Shown: in pieces, positions 17,730 to 26,974 of the stretch
How the letters are laid out: each line of letters opens with the position of its first letter
Numbering within the stretch: the first letter of the stretch is position 1
Assembly (NCBI GenBank): GCA_029258915.1
Contig: JAPDJU010000001.1
Location: forward strand, 1-64,000
Origin: Thermoproteota archaeon
GTDB lineage: Archaea > Thermoproteota > Thermoprotei_A > EX4484-217-1
Length of the DNA: 64,000 nucleotides
Direction: 5' to 3'
Notes under the pieces: generated by a model
What the model was told of the DNA's origin: nothing
The model's input: only the letters and a program-made list of their open reading frames with translations
The model's database searches: none
Position numbers and translations under genes: made by a program

Positions 17730-18710
17730 ATGGGGCGGTGGGCAGGTAGAATTGTTGAAGTTAAAATAGGTGCTACTAAAGCTGAGGGCGGAAGTAGAGA
17801 CAAAGTAATAGTGGTCGGCGGAGAAACGGATTTACCCCTCTTTGGCTCTAAAGAGGATTTACCTAATCCTCCAATTATTTCTATGGATATTTTTGACTGC
17901 AAAATACCTTTACCTAAAGTTTTGAAGACGCCTTTTATCGAAGTTTTAGAAGATCCCGCTGAATGGGCTAAACTATGTGTTAACAAGTATGGAGCTGATA
18001 TGATAAGTCTCCACCTGGTAAGTACAGATCCTAATGTATTAGATAGAAGCCCTAAGGAAGCCGCTAAAACCGTGGAGGATGTTTTACAAGCAGTTAAAGT
18101 ACCTCTCATAATTGGTGGTTCAGGTAACCCTGAAAAAGACCCAAAAGTTTTCGAAGAAGTTGCAAAGGTAACTGAAGGTGAAAGATGCTTATTGTCCTCA
18201 GCTACGCTAGATGTTTATAAGGAAATAGCTGCTGCAGCGCTCATTTATGGACATAACGTTGTAGCTTTCACACCTGTCGACGTTAACTTAGCAAAACATC
18301 TTAACAGGTTACTTATGAATATGGGGCTTCCACCCGATAAAATAGTTATGGATCCAACAGCAGCATCACTAGGGTACGGTCATGAATACAGCTTCTCAGT
18401 TATTGAGAGAATAAGACTAGGCGGTTTACAGGGCGATAGAGACCTTCAAATGCCTATACTTGTCGGAGTAACTAACGCTTGGGGTGCTAGGGAAGCGTGG
18501 TTAAAAGATCCATCGCTGGGACCTAGAGAATATAGAGGACCTATTTGGGAGGCCGTAACAGGTATAACATATATGCTTGCAGGAGCCGACATACTAATGA
18601 TGATGCACCCGATTGCTGTTAGCTTAGTTAAACGTGTAATTAATAATGTTTTTCGAGGTGAAAAAACGTCTATAAAAGAAGTTTATGAATGGTTAAAGGA
18701 GGCGATGTAG
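17730..18710 (+). CDS. cdhD: Acetyl-CoA decarbonylase/synthase delta subunit (corrinoid protein, small)
   Basis: 326 residues, a TIM-barrel corrinoid-binding subunit. It heterodimerises with CdhE to carry the methyl group between the methyl-pterin carrier and acetyl-CoA synthase. Recognisable stretches are ISMDIFDCKIPLP, WAKLCVNKYGADMISLHLVSTDP, PLIIGGSGNPEKDP, MDPTAASLGYGHEYSFSVIE and a late MMMHPIAVSLVK. GGTG lies eight bases before the ATG. Length and motifs fit archaeal CdhD without the long extra domains of methanogen versions. The stop TAG at 18708-18710 is followed immediately by the TTG of cdhE. Confidence 0.93.
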   Translation: MGRWAGRIVEVKIGATKAEGGSRDKVIVVGGETDLPLFGSKEDLPNPPIISMDIFDCKIPLPKVLKTPFIEVLEDPAEWAKLCVNKYGADMISLHLVSTDPNVLDRSPKEAAKTVEDVLQAVKVPLIIGGSGNPEKDPKVFEEVAKVTEGERCLLSSATLDVYKEIAAAALIYGHNVVAFTPVDVNLAKHLNRLLMNMGLPPDKIVMDPTAASLGYGHEYSFSVIERIRLGGLQGDRDLQMPILVGVTNAWGAREAWLKDPSLGPREYRGPIWEAVTGITYMLAGADILMMMHPIAVSLVKRVINNVFRGEKTSIKEVYEWLKEAM

Positions 18711-20078
18711 TTGAGAAAACTAACACCCATGCAAATATACATGCTACTACCTAAAACTAATTGCGGAGAATGTGGATTCCCAACATGTCTTGCATTCGCA
18801 TTTAATGTTGCTTCAGGTAAAGCCAACGTATTTGCCTGCCCCTACTTAAGTGATGAAGCTAAACGTAAGTTAAGTGAAGCATTAGCACCACCTATAAAGC
18901 TTGTAACTATTGGTGTAGGAAGTGAAGCTATTAAAATAGGTGGAGAAAGGGTAATACACAGACATGAAGACAAGTTTTATAATCCTACAGCAATAGCTTT
19001 TGCAATTAGCGATCTACTTAGTGAAGAAGAGTTAAGAAAGCAAATAGCAGCTATAGAAAATACTAAGCTTGAGAGATTAGAAGAAATCTTAAAACCCGAC
19101 CTTATAGCTTTAAAGGGGAGCTCAGAAAACCCTGAACGTTTTGCTAAAGCCGTGGAAACTATTTTAGAAACCACATCGCTTCCAATAATACTTTGCAGTT
19201 TTAACCCTAAAGTTATGGAGGAAGGACTTAAACTATGTGGTTCTAAAAGACCCCTAATATATGCTGCTACTAAAGACAATTTAGAGTCAATGGCTAAACT
19301 AGCTATAGAATACGATTGCCCACTTGCAATATATGAGCCTGGAAGGTTAGAGTCATTAGCGGAACTAGTTAAGAAAGCAAGAAACATGGGTGTTAAGGAC
19401 TTAGTTTTAGACGTAGGTTTCAATGATTTAAGAGAAACACTAGAAAAACTAGTGCTACTAAGACATTTAGCTATCGGAGAGGAAAAACGCGAATACGGAT
19501 ACCCTACAATAACTTTCCCAAGCTTAGCAACCACAGAATCCGATGCTTTAGCTGATTTCTGGGAGGTTACTGTTGCAACATCATTTATGATAAGATACGC
19601 TAGCATCATAGTTTTAAACAGCATTAAGCCATGGAGAATATTGCCCCTACTAATACTTAGACAGGGAATATTTAGAGATCCAAGAATACATCCACGGGTT
19701 AAACCAGGGCTTTACGCTATAGGAAACGTAAACGAGCACTCTCCATGTTTAGTTACATCGAACTATGCCCTCACATACTTTACAGTTAAATCGGATATTG
19801 AAGCTTCAAAAGTACCATCATACCTTCTAGTGGTAGATACCGGTGGACTATCTGTTGCTTCGGCTTTTGCTGGAGGGAAATTTACTGCTGAGAAAATAGC
19901 TGAAGCTATTGAAGAATATAAGGTTAAAGAAAAGGTTAAGCATAGAACAATGATAATACCCGGATTAACAGCTAAAATCAGCGGTAAACTAGAGGAGCTA
20001 ACAAATTGGAAAGTTATAGTAGGACCTAGAGACTCCTCAGAACTAAGAGTGTTTCTCAGAAAAATATCTACCACTTAA
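18711..20078 (+). CDS. cdhE: Acetyl-CoA decarbonylase/synthase gamma subunit (corrinoid/Fe-S protein, large)
   Basis: 455 residues. The N-terminal [4Fe-4S] motif is KTNCGECGFPTCLAFAF followed by FACPYL, the four-Cys site that keeps cobalt reduced. A TIM barrel follows, and the C-terminal part (from about residue 330) is the cobamide-binding domain with LLVVDTGGLSVASAFAGGK. It is the methyl carrier of the Wood-Ljungdahl pathway. The TTG start is supported by GGAGG eight bases upstream and by abutting cdhD without a gap. Confidence 0.94.
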   Translation: MRKLTPMQIYMLLPKTNCGECGFPTCLAFAFNVASGKANVFACPYLSDEAKRKLSEALAPPIKLVTIGVGSEAIKIGGERVIHRHEDKFYNPTAIAFAISDLLSEEELRKQIAAIENTKLERLEEILKPDLIALKGSSENPERFAKAVETILETTSLPIILCSFNPKVMEEGLKLCGSKRPLIYAATKDNLESMAKLAIEYDCPLAIYEPGRLESLAELVKKARNMGVKDLVLDVGFNDLRETLEKLVLLRHLAIGEEKREYGYPTITFPSLATTESDALADFWEVTVATSFMIRYASIIVLNSIKPWRILPLLILRQGIFRDPRIHPRVKPGLYAIGNVNEHSPCLVTSNYALTYFTVKSDIEASKVPSYLLVVDTGGLSVASAFAGGKFTAEKIAEAIEEYKVKEKVKHRTMIIPGLTAKISGKLEELTNWKVIVGPRDSSELRVFLRKISTT

Positions 20079-20178
20079 AAATTTTACGTTTTTAAAAAAA
20101 TCATATAGTATTTTAAGAAATACTTAAAAGCTCAATTCCCTAATTCATAGTTTGAGTGTAAAAGATAGAGGTTATTTT

Positions 20179-22353
20179 ATGTCTGAAGTAGTAGTTAAAC
20201 TTGCACTAAGTGGTTTTAAGAAAGCTCTTGAACTAACAAGGAAAATTACTGACGAAGCAATTAAGGAGCTAGGAAGCGACCAAACCGTTGAAGTTCTCGA
20301 CACTGCATATAATGTTCCATCATACCATATTCTCACAGGGAAGAAAATAGAGAAATTAGGCGACATACCTAAAATCCTTGACGAACTCGAAGAGTCGGTT
20401 TATAGAAAATGTATCCTCCATAAAATGTATTTAGGTAAAGAACCGACAATCGAGAATGCGTTAGAAGCCGGTTTAGCAACATTAATTCTTGCTGACATTA
20501 TTGAAGTAATTAAATATGTTAAAACGCCTAAACCATATAAACCACCATACAGCGGCTTCATAAGTGATTCTCAAATAAGAGCTTTAGGTGTTTCGCTGGC
20601 TAGCGGAAAGATTCCAGGAATAGTTGTTGTTTTAGGTAAAGCTCCAAGCGATGAAGCTGCAGGTAAAATGGGGAAGGAAATTCAAGGCCTTGGAATGTTA
20701 GGCTTACTTGTTGGTGCCGTAGTGGAGCAAATGCGGAGAGCCGGAGTTAGAGTGGGAGCAGAATATAACCTTATTCCTTTAGGCGATACTATAACTTCAG
20801 CAGTACATGCTGCTAGCGTAGCTTTAAGAGTATCTACAATATTTGGAAGTTTAAAGCCTGGAGATCGGGAGAAAATAAGAGAGTATATTAAGGAAAGGGT
20901 TCCAGCATTCGTCATAGCTCTTGGACCATTAGATGACATAACTGTTGCTGCCGGAGCAGGTGTTATAGCTATAGGACTTCCTGTACTTACAGACCAGCCT
21001 GTTCCCGAAATACCAAATGCTCTTGTTCCTGTTAGGCCTGAGGAAGCTATTTCAAAAGGATGTGAGCTACGTAATATAAAGATTAAACCTGTGAAACTTG
21101 AAATTCCAATAGCTTATGGCCCTGTATTTGAAGGTAAAGCTATAAGAAAACATGACATGTACGTAGAATTTGGAGGAGGCCGTTCACCAGCTTTTGAATT
21201 AGTCGTAACGAAGCCTCTTAGAGAAGTAAAGGATGGAAAAATAGAGGTTATAGGTCCTGAAATAGATGAAATGAAGGAAGGTAAAGCCCACCCATTAGGT
21301 ATTGTAGTCTACATTGCAGGTAAAAAGATGAAAAAAGAGTACGAACCGATAATTGAAAGGAGAATCCATGAGTACATAAACTACGGTGAAGACACATGGC
21401 ATATAGGTAGTAGAGATATATGCTGGATTAGAATAAGCAAGGAAGGATACAAGAAAGGATTTAAGATAAGACATTTCGGCGTAATCCTATACACCATGAT
21501 TAAAAAGGACTTCTCAGCAATAGTAGACAAGGTTCAAGTAAAACTAATTACAGATAAAGATGAAGTTCTTAAAGCACGCGAGGAAGCACGGAAATTCTAT
21601 GCTGAAAGAGACGCTAGAATAGCCGCGTTAACCGATGAAAGTGTAGATGTCTTCTACTCATGCACATTATGCCAGTCATTTGCACCTAACCATGTCTGTA
21701 TCATAACACCTGAAAGACCAGGCCTATGTGGTGCTGTATACTACTTAGATGCTAAAGCCAGCCATGAACTTCAACCCGAAGGACCAAACCAACCTGTACC
21801 TAAAGGTAAATGTCTAGATCCTGTGAAGGGAGAATGGGAAGGAGTAAACAAGTTTGTATATGAAGCCTCCCACCATGCAACGAAGAGATATCACCTTTAC
21901 AGTGCACTTACATATCCAATAACCAGCTGCGGATGTTTCGAATGTGTTCTAATAGCCTCCTTTGAAACCAATGGCTTCATAATAATTCCGAGAGAATATG
22001 TAGGCGACAACCCAATAGGGCTTAGATTTAGCACACTTGCAGGTATGATAGGGGGAGGAAAACAGGCATCCGGTACTGTAGGAATATGTAAACGCTACAT
22101 AGTTTCACGAAAGTTCTTCAAAGCAGATGGCGGTATTAAACGTGTTGTGTGGATGCCTAAATCACTTAAGGAAGAGCTTAAGGAAGATATAATAAAGCGT
22201 GGTAAGGAAGAAGGAATACCTGATCTTTACGATAAAATAGCTGACGAAACCGTTGCAAAAACGATGGATGAGCTATTAGAGTATTTAAAGAAAGTAGATC
22301 ATCCTGCACTTAAAATGACGCCTCTAGAGAAGTTAATGGAATATCCCGGGTAA
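20179..22353 (+). CDS. cdhC: Acetyl-CoA synthase, catalytic beta subunit (full-length, AcsB-like)
   Basis: It condenses methyl, CO and CoA into acetyl-CoA on the nickel-iron-sulfur A-cluster. I prefer ATG 20179 (GAGG six bases upstream) over TTG 20152. The A-cluster ligands are visible: FYSCTLCQSFAPNHVC, a later GLCG, and SCGCFEC with the Cys-Gly-Cys that binds the distal nickel. At about 724 residues it is as long as bacterial AcsB. Methanogen CdhC is about 470 residues and lacks the N-terminal CODH-binding domain, whereas here some 290 residues precede the LGxxDDITVAAGAG region. It ends 20 bases from the convergent mvhA. No CODH catalytic subunit is in the window. Confidence 0.93.
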   Translation: MSEVVVKLALSGFKKALELTRKITDEAIKELGSDQTVEVLDTAYNVPSYHILTGKKIEKLGDIPKILDELEESVYRKCILHKMYLGKEPTIENALEAGLATLILADIIEVIKYVKTPKPYKPPYSGFISDSQIRALGVSLASGKIPGIVVVLGKAPSDEAAGKMGKEIQGLGMLGLLVGAVVEQMRRAGVRVGAEYNLIPLGDTITSAVHAASVALRVSTIFGSLKPGDREKIREYIKERVPAFVIALGPLDDITVAAGAGVIAIGLPVLTDQPVPEIPNALVPVRPEEAISKGCELRNIKIKPVKLEIPIAYGPVFEGKAIRKHDMYVEFGGGRSPAFELVVTKPLREVKDGKIEVIGPEIDEMKEGKAHPLGIVVYIAGKKMKKEYEPIIERRIHEYINYGEDTWHIGSRDICWIRISKEGYKKGFKIRHFGVILYTMIKKDFSAIVDKVQVKLITDKDEVLKAREEARKFYAERDARIAALTDESVDVFYSCTLCQSFAPNHVCIITPERPGLCGAVYYLDAKASHELQPEGPNQPVPKGKCLDPVKGEWEGVNKFVYEASHHATKRYHLYSALTYPITSCGCFECVLIASFETNGFIIIPREYVGDNPIGLRFSTLAGMIGGGKQASGTVGICKRYIVSRKFFKADGGIKRVVWMPKSLKEELKEDIIKRGKEEGIPDLYDKIADETVAKTMDELLEYLKKVDHPALKMTPLEKLMEYPG

Positions 22354-22373
22354 AAACCATATTTTTAATCTTC

Positions 22374-23705
22374 TTAACTAACTATTCTAAGTTTAACTAA
22401 GTGTGTAGCACAGGATATGCATGGATCATATGCTCTAACTACCATTTCTAGCCTTTGCTCAATTGTAGTTAGTTTTTCACCCTTTGAGAGGAGATCGCTA
22501 GCTACCCTAATTAACTCTCTTTCTAAAGGTGGAATATTCTGCTGAGTTGCTACTATTAGATTAACTTTCCTAAGTAAGCCTTTATCATCAATTTCATAGT
22601 GGTGTATAAGTACTCCTCTAGGTGCTTCAACAATTCCTACACCAATACCTGCCTTGGGTTTAACATGAGTTCTAATATTTTTGCTAAGTATTTCTTCATC
22701 TTCAAGTATGTTCAAAGCTTTTTCAATAGAAGCTATAATTTCCACCGCCCTAGCTAAATTATATGCGCCAACATTGTGGAAGGGTTTTCCTACCATTTTT
22801 CTTAACATCGCTAAGTAATTATCGGCAATTGGTGTTCCAAACTTCTCAGCCACATTTGTTCTGGCAAGTGTTCCAACCCTATATTTTTCACCATTAACTC
22901 TTAAGTAGGGGTGTTTTACGAAAGAATAACGTACGGAGTCTTCAGCTATGTATTTTAAATAGTCTAAGCCTTTAAAGGAAGCAATAACATCTCCTTTAGG
23001 GCTCATTATGTGCAATTCACCATCATATGTTTCATGGAGACCATGACTAACTAAGCCCATGTAGTACGTTAGATCTTCAGGATATGTGCTGAGTAGTTTG
23101 TTTTTCTCATAAATATCGAAAATGGTGTCAACTAATTCCATAGCGTTTTTTAATACTACTTCACCTTTCTTCATTAAAGTTTCCCTATCCTCACGTGGAA
23201 GAGGTTTAGACATACCGCCTGGCACTATGGTTGATGGGTGAATAGGCCTTCCACCCACGATTTCCGTTATTTCTTGACCATATTTCCTAATAACTATGGC
23301 CTTCTTAAATAGTTGAGGATATTTTTCAGCAATACCTATAACACCTTCTCCGGGGCATAGCATGTCGGGTAATGCTAGTAAAGCTAGGTGTAAGGTGTGA
23401 CTATGTATGTAGCCTCCAGCATGCAATAGTTTTCTAAGTTTTATCGCAGCCTCAGGAGGTTTTACGTCCCAAGCGTCTTCAACGGCTTTAACCGATGCTA
23501 GACCATGTGCTACGTAGCATATGCCACATATCCTCTCAGCTAATCTTACAGCTTCTTCTGCAGGTTTATTTTCCATAAATTTTTCAAATAGTCTTGGAGG
23601 CTCTAAAATGTTTATTTGAAGATTTTTAACCCTATTTTCCTCTACGTCTATCGTAATCGCCATATGGCCTTCTATTCTAGTAACTGGCTTTATCTGTACC
23701 CTCAC
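22374..23705 (-). CDS. mvhA: F420-non-reducing [NiFe] hydrogenase, large subunit
   Basis: 443 residues. The four nickel-ligand cysteines are present: RICGIC (C60, C63) near the N-terminus and DPCISC (C429, C432) near the C-terminus, followed by ATH and an 8-residue tail that a maturation protease should remove after His435. IKPVTRIEGH at the start is the usual large-subunit signature. It oxidises H2 in the cytoplasm and passes electrons to MvhG. It overlaps mvhG by 4 bases and is the last gene of the hdrA2-hdrA1-mvhD-mvhG-mvhA operon. HypA at 11663-12502 would help its maturation. Confidence 0.94.
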   Translation of the reverse strand: MRVQIKPVTRIEGHMAITIDVEENRVKNLQINILEPPRLFEKFMENKPAEEAVRLAERICGICYVAHGLASVKAVEDAWDVKPPEAAIKLRKLLHAGGYIHSHTLHLALLALPDMLCPGEGVIGIAEKYPQLFKKAIVIRKYGQEITEIVGGRPIHPSTIVPGGMSKPLPREDRETLMKKGEVVLKNAMELVDTIFDIYEKNKLLSTYPEDLTYYMGLVSHGLHETYDGELHIMSPKGDVIASFKGLDYLKYIAEDSVRYSFVKHPYLRVNGEKYRVGTLARTNVAEKFGTPIADNYLAMLRKMVGKPFHNVGAYNLARAVEIIASIEKALNILEDEEILSKNIRTHVKPKAGIGVGIVEAPRGVLIHHYEIDDKGLLRKVNLIVATQQNIPPLERELIRVASDLLSKGEKLTTIEQRLEMVVRAYDPCISCATHLVKLRIVS

Positions 23706-24586
23706 TTCTTCTTCACCTTGGTTTTCCTAATTAAGTCTTCAATAAGAGAACTTGCGAAAGAGTATCTGTAAAAATATGCACTATAGGTTCTAAGGTTAAA
23801 ATTTTTAATTGTATTGTAGGCTATGGTGGCTAAGGTATTTAACATGGCTGCTCCTTGGTCCAGTATTTTTGATGCAGGTCCTCTACATCCATCGCACGGT
23901 ATTCCGGCGCGTGGACATTTAGCTCCACATCCGGCTCTAGTTACTGGTCCCATGCAGAAGTATCCTTGCTCTAAGAGGCAAGTACTGGGTTTTGGAGGCT
24001 CAAATATTCTCCTTAACTTGCTAGGTTTTTTCCTTGGGGGGCCCAAAGGACATTCATCGCATACCGTTTTAGTTGGCAGAGTAGGCTTCTCACCTTTAGC
24101 TAGTGAGAGTATTATCTCCATTATCTCCTTAGACTCAGGAGGGCATCCTGGTATTTGAAAATCTACTTTAACATATCTAAATATAGGTGAAACCCCAACT
24201 ACTTCAGGTACGTTTTCCCTTGGAATTACACCTTTAATTACTGTTGGTGTTTTCTCATAAACGTATTTCAGCGATGAGTATAGGTCGAAAAGATTCGACA
24301 ATCCAGGAATTCCTCCGAAGCAAGCGCATGAACCCAGAGCTACTAAGATTTTGGCTTTTCTCCTAGCCTCCTTTAAAACTTCAACATCGTGAGATGTTCT
24401 AACACCTCCCTCAACGAGAACTATGTCCACGCTATCCGGTATTCTCCTCACATCTAAAACCATGTATGAGTGTACCAGCTCTACATTTTGAAGCAGCTGA
24501 AGAATATTTTCATGCATATCTAAAAACGCTACATGACATCCTCCATCAGACATTAAACTAACTATAGCTAGTTTCTTTTTCTTCAT
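23702..24586 (-). CDS. mvhG: F420-non-reducing [NiFe] hydrogenase, small subunit
   Basis: 294 residues with the Fe-S cluster ligands of the MvhG type: SDGGCHVAFLD (proximal cluster), ALGSCACFGGIPG, IPGCPPESKEI, and the C-terminal clusters in VCDECPLGPP, GYFCMGPVTRAGCGAKCPRAG and PCDGCRGP. There is no twin-arginine signal, so the enzyme is cytoplasmic. It wires the active site of MvhA to the [2Fe-2S] protein MvhD. It directly follows mvhD and overlaps mvhA, so subunit production is coupled. Confidence 0.94.
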   Translation of the reverse strand: MKKKKLAIVSLMSDGGCHVAFLDMHENILQLLQNVELVHSYMVLDVRRIPDSVDIVLVEGGVRTSHDVEVLKEARRKAKILVALGSCACFGGIPGLSNLFDLYSSLKYVYEKTPTVIKGVIPRENVPEVVGVSPIFRYVKVDFQIPGCPPESKEIMEIILSLAKGEKPTLPTKTVCDECPLGPPRKKPSKLRRIFEPPKPSTCLLEQGYFCMGPVTRAGCGAKCPRAGIPCDGCRGPASKILDQGAAMLNTLATIAYNTIKNFNLRTYSAYFYRYSFASSLIEDLIRKTKVKKK

Positions 24587-25009
24587 TTAAACACCCCCCT
24601 TAGACTTTAATGGATTAGGCCCTATTTCCCTAATTTTCATGTAAAAATTATTCATGCACTCCAATATTTTACCTGCTTCGCAAAAACCTACTAAATGCAT
24701 TTTTAACCTTTCACCACCAAGCCCTATGATGTCAAGAGTCTTTTTTAGCTTCTTCACCCTAAGCTGAGCTCTTAGGTTCCCATCTACGTAGTTGCATCCT
24801 CCTTTCAAGCAACCAAATATAATTACTCCATCCGCTCCATTACTAAATGCTTGAAGTATATGTGTAGAACTTATTCTACCAGAGCATGGTACTTTAATTA
24901 CTCTAATACTTTCCAAATAGCTTACTTTCCTCATACTAGCAACATCTATAGCTCTATAAGCTGAGTTTTCGCAGAGAAACGCTAATATTAGCGGCTTAAA
25001 CTTCTTCAA
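24587..25009 (-). CDS. mvhD: MvhD, [2Fe-2S] adaptor between hydrogenase and HdrA
   Basis: 140 residues, the normal size. Conserved cysteines lie in AFLCENSAYRAID, IKVPCSGRISSTHILQAF, FGCLKGGCNYVDGN and VGFCEAGKI. It relays electrons from the hydrogenase small subunit to HdrA flavin. It overlaps hdrA1 by 4 bases and mvhG follows directly. A second MvhD-like domain is fused to the C-terminus of the neighbouring HdrA2, so the cluster encodes two such adaptors. Confidence 0.93.
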   Translation of the reverse strand: MKKFKPLILAFLCENSAYRAIDVASMRKVSYLESIRVIKVPCSGRISSTHILQAFSNGADGVIIFGCLKGGCNYVDGNLRAQLRVKKLKKTLDIIGLGGERLKMHLVGFCEAGKILECMNNFYMKIREIGPNPLKSKGGV

Positions 25010-26970
25010 CTACTTAACACCCCCTTAATAATTTCACTTAACTGCTCATCCCTATAATTTACTAGCTGTATTGCTTCAGCAGGGCACTCAGCAGCACATA
25101 TACCGCACTCCTTACACATGACTTCTACAACATTAGATATGCCCTGAACCGAGACTTTAGCTGCATTAAATGGGCATGAAATTTCGCATACCCTACACCC
25201 TATACAGTAGTTTTCATTAACAACAGCTTTGCTTAACCTAACCCTTACCTCGCCTTTACCCAATACTTTAGCTACCTTAGACACGACCGCCAATGCCTGG
25301 TTTATCGTTTCTGATATGTCTGTAGGTCCTTGTGCCGCACCACATACGAAAATGCCGCTAACGTTTGTTTCAAGTGGAGCAAACTTAGGATGTGTTGAAG
25401 CGAAAAACTTGTCCCTCCTAAGACTTACGTCTAAAACCTCAGCTAGTTCAATAGCGTTAGCTGAAGGTATGAAACCTGTTGATAAAACTATTAAGTCAGC
25501 TAGTAAACATTTTCTTTCACTAAAAGACTCCAACTTTATTCTAAACCTTTTTAATTCAGGATCCCATTTAACATCAATCACTTCTCCTTTAACAAAATTC
25601 ACTCCTAACCTCTCACATTCCATAAGATATTTTTCGTCATACTTCCCCATGAGCCTAATGTCCTTATAAACTATTGTTACATCTATTTCAGGATGTCTCT
25701 CCTTAATACTTCTAGCGTGTTTTAAGGCTATGGAGCAACATATGCTAGAACAGTACGGATTTATTTTTGGGTCTCTTGATCCTACGCATTGTATCATAAC
25801 TATTTTTAGCGGCTTCTTACCATCAGAAACCCTAACCAACCTACCACCAGTAGGGCCGCTTAAATCAAGCATCCTAGCCAACATTAGCTGGGTAATAACA
25901 TCGGGATATATGCCGTAACCGTACATGTTTTTAGGGTTAAATTCTCTAAACCCTGTAGTTAAGATAATTGCTCCTACGTTTAACTCTATTCTCTCAAGTT
26001 TCTCGTTAAGATTTATGGCGTTGAACGGGCATACTTTTTCACATTCTCCACACTTACTACAGTTTTCTTCATCTATAATGTACGTGCGAGGTAATATGTG
26101 AGGAGAGGGCATGTATATTGCTTTTCTTTTTGAGAGACCAAAATCGAATTCGTTAGATACTTCTATTGGACATACTTCTTCACATACTCCGCAAGCTACA
26201 CATTTTTCGAAGTCAACGTAGGTAGGGTTCTTTCTTACGATTACCTTGAAATTACCTAAATATCCTTCTACATGTTCAACTATAGACTTTGTAAATATCT
26301 TAGTTCTGGGATTAGTTAGTACTAATTCTACGTACTTAAATAAGCATTTACGATGCCTCTCAAGCTTATAAGGCACCATACATACACCGCAGTCTTCTGT
26401 CGGGAAAACTGTTCCTAACTGTAATCCCTTACCACCTAGTGTAGCTTCTTTTTCAACAAGGTAAACTTGAAAGCCATAGTCTGCAAGTTTTAACGCAGCA
26501 GTAATACCTGCTATACCTCCTCCTACTACTAGAACAGAGAGCTTAGCTGGAACAGTTACTTCACCTATTTCCTCCAAAGTTTTCACCCTCAATATTGCTG
26601 TTTTAACCATGTTCTTGGCTTTCTCTGTTGCTTTAGAGGGGTTATCAGGGTAAGGCCATGCACATTGCTCCCTTATACTAACTATTTCAAGCATACATGG
26701 GTTAACTCCTTCCTCACTCAATATTCTCTTAAACGTGATTTCATGGAGTCTAGGCGAACACGCAGCAATTACAATGCGGTTTAGCTTATGCTCTCTAATG
26801 GCTTTTTTAAGAGCTTCCTGTCCTTCACTAAAACATAGGAAGTCGTGTTCTTCAACGTAAACTACGTTAGGTATTTTCTTAACATGTTCTTTTAAACTAT
26901 CTAAGTCTACAATGTTAGATATTTCGCCTCCACACTTACATATGAAAACGCCTATTCTAGCCTCGCTCAT
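25006..26970 (-). CDS. hdrA: HdrA, FAD- and Fe-S-containing electron-bifurcating subunit (copy 1)
   Basis: 654 residues. An N-terminal FICKCGG domain comes first. The Rossmann FAD site VLVVGGGIAGITAALKLADYG follows, with the inserted TEDCGVCMVP cysteines and two ferredoxin-type clusters (CVACGVCEEVCP, CSKCGECEKVCP). The thioredoxin-reductase-like second half contains QCVGSRDP, and two more clusters at the C-terminus (CIGCRVCEISCP, CKECGICAAECP). HdrA flavin performs electron bifurcation, sending one electron towards ferredoxin. It lies between hdrA2 and mvhD. No HdrB or HdrC is encoded here, so the second acceptor is probably not heterodisulfide. Confidence 0.93.
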   Translation of the reverse strand: MSEARIGVFICKCGGEISNIVDLDSLKEHVKKIPNVVYVEEHDFLCFSEGQEALKKAIREHKLNRIVIAACSPRLHEITFKRILSEEGVNPCMLEIVSIREQCAWPYPDNPSKATEKAKNMVKTAILRVKTLEEIGEVTVPAKLSVLVVGGGIAGITAALKLADYGFQVYLVEKEATLGGKGLQLGTVFPTEDCGVCMVPYKLERHRKCLFKYVELVLTNPRTKIFTKSIVEHVEGYLGNFKVIVRKNPTYVDFEKCVACGVCEEVCPIEVSNEFDFGLSKRKAIYMPSPHILPRTYIIDEENCSKCGECEKVCPFNAINLNEKLERIELNVGAIILTTGFREFNPKNMYGYGIYPDVITQLMLARMLDLSGPTGGRLVRVSDGKKPLKIVMIQCVGSRDPKINPYCSSICCSIALKHARSIKERHPEIDVTIVYKDIRLMGKYDEKYLMECERLGVNFVKGEVIDVKWDPELKRFRIKLESFSERKCLLADLIVLSTGFIPSANAIELAEVLDVSLRRDKFFASTHPKFAPLETNVSGIFVCGAAQGPTDISETINQALAVVSKVAKVLGKGEVRVRLSKAVVNENYCIGCRVCEISCPFNAAKVSVQGISNVVEVMCKECGICAAECPAEAIQLVNYRDEQLSEIIKGVLSS

Positions 26971-26974
26971 AGCA

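Noticed and set aside
25229-25669. Plus-strand frames inside the hdrA genes
   Set aside because: Shadows of the strongly conserved minus-strand HdrA proteins; no RBS or family similarity.
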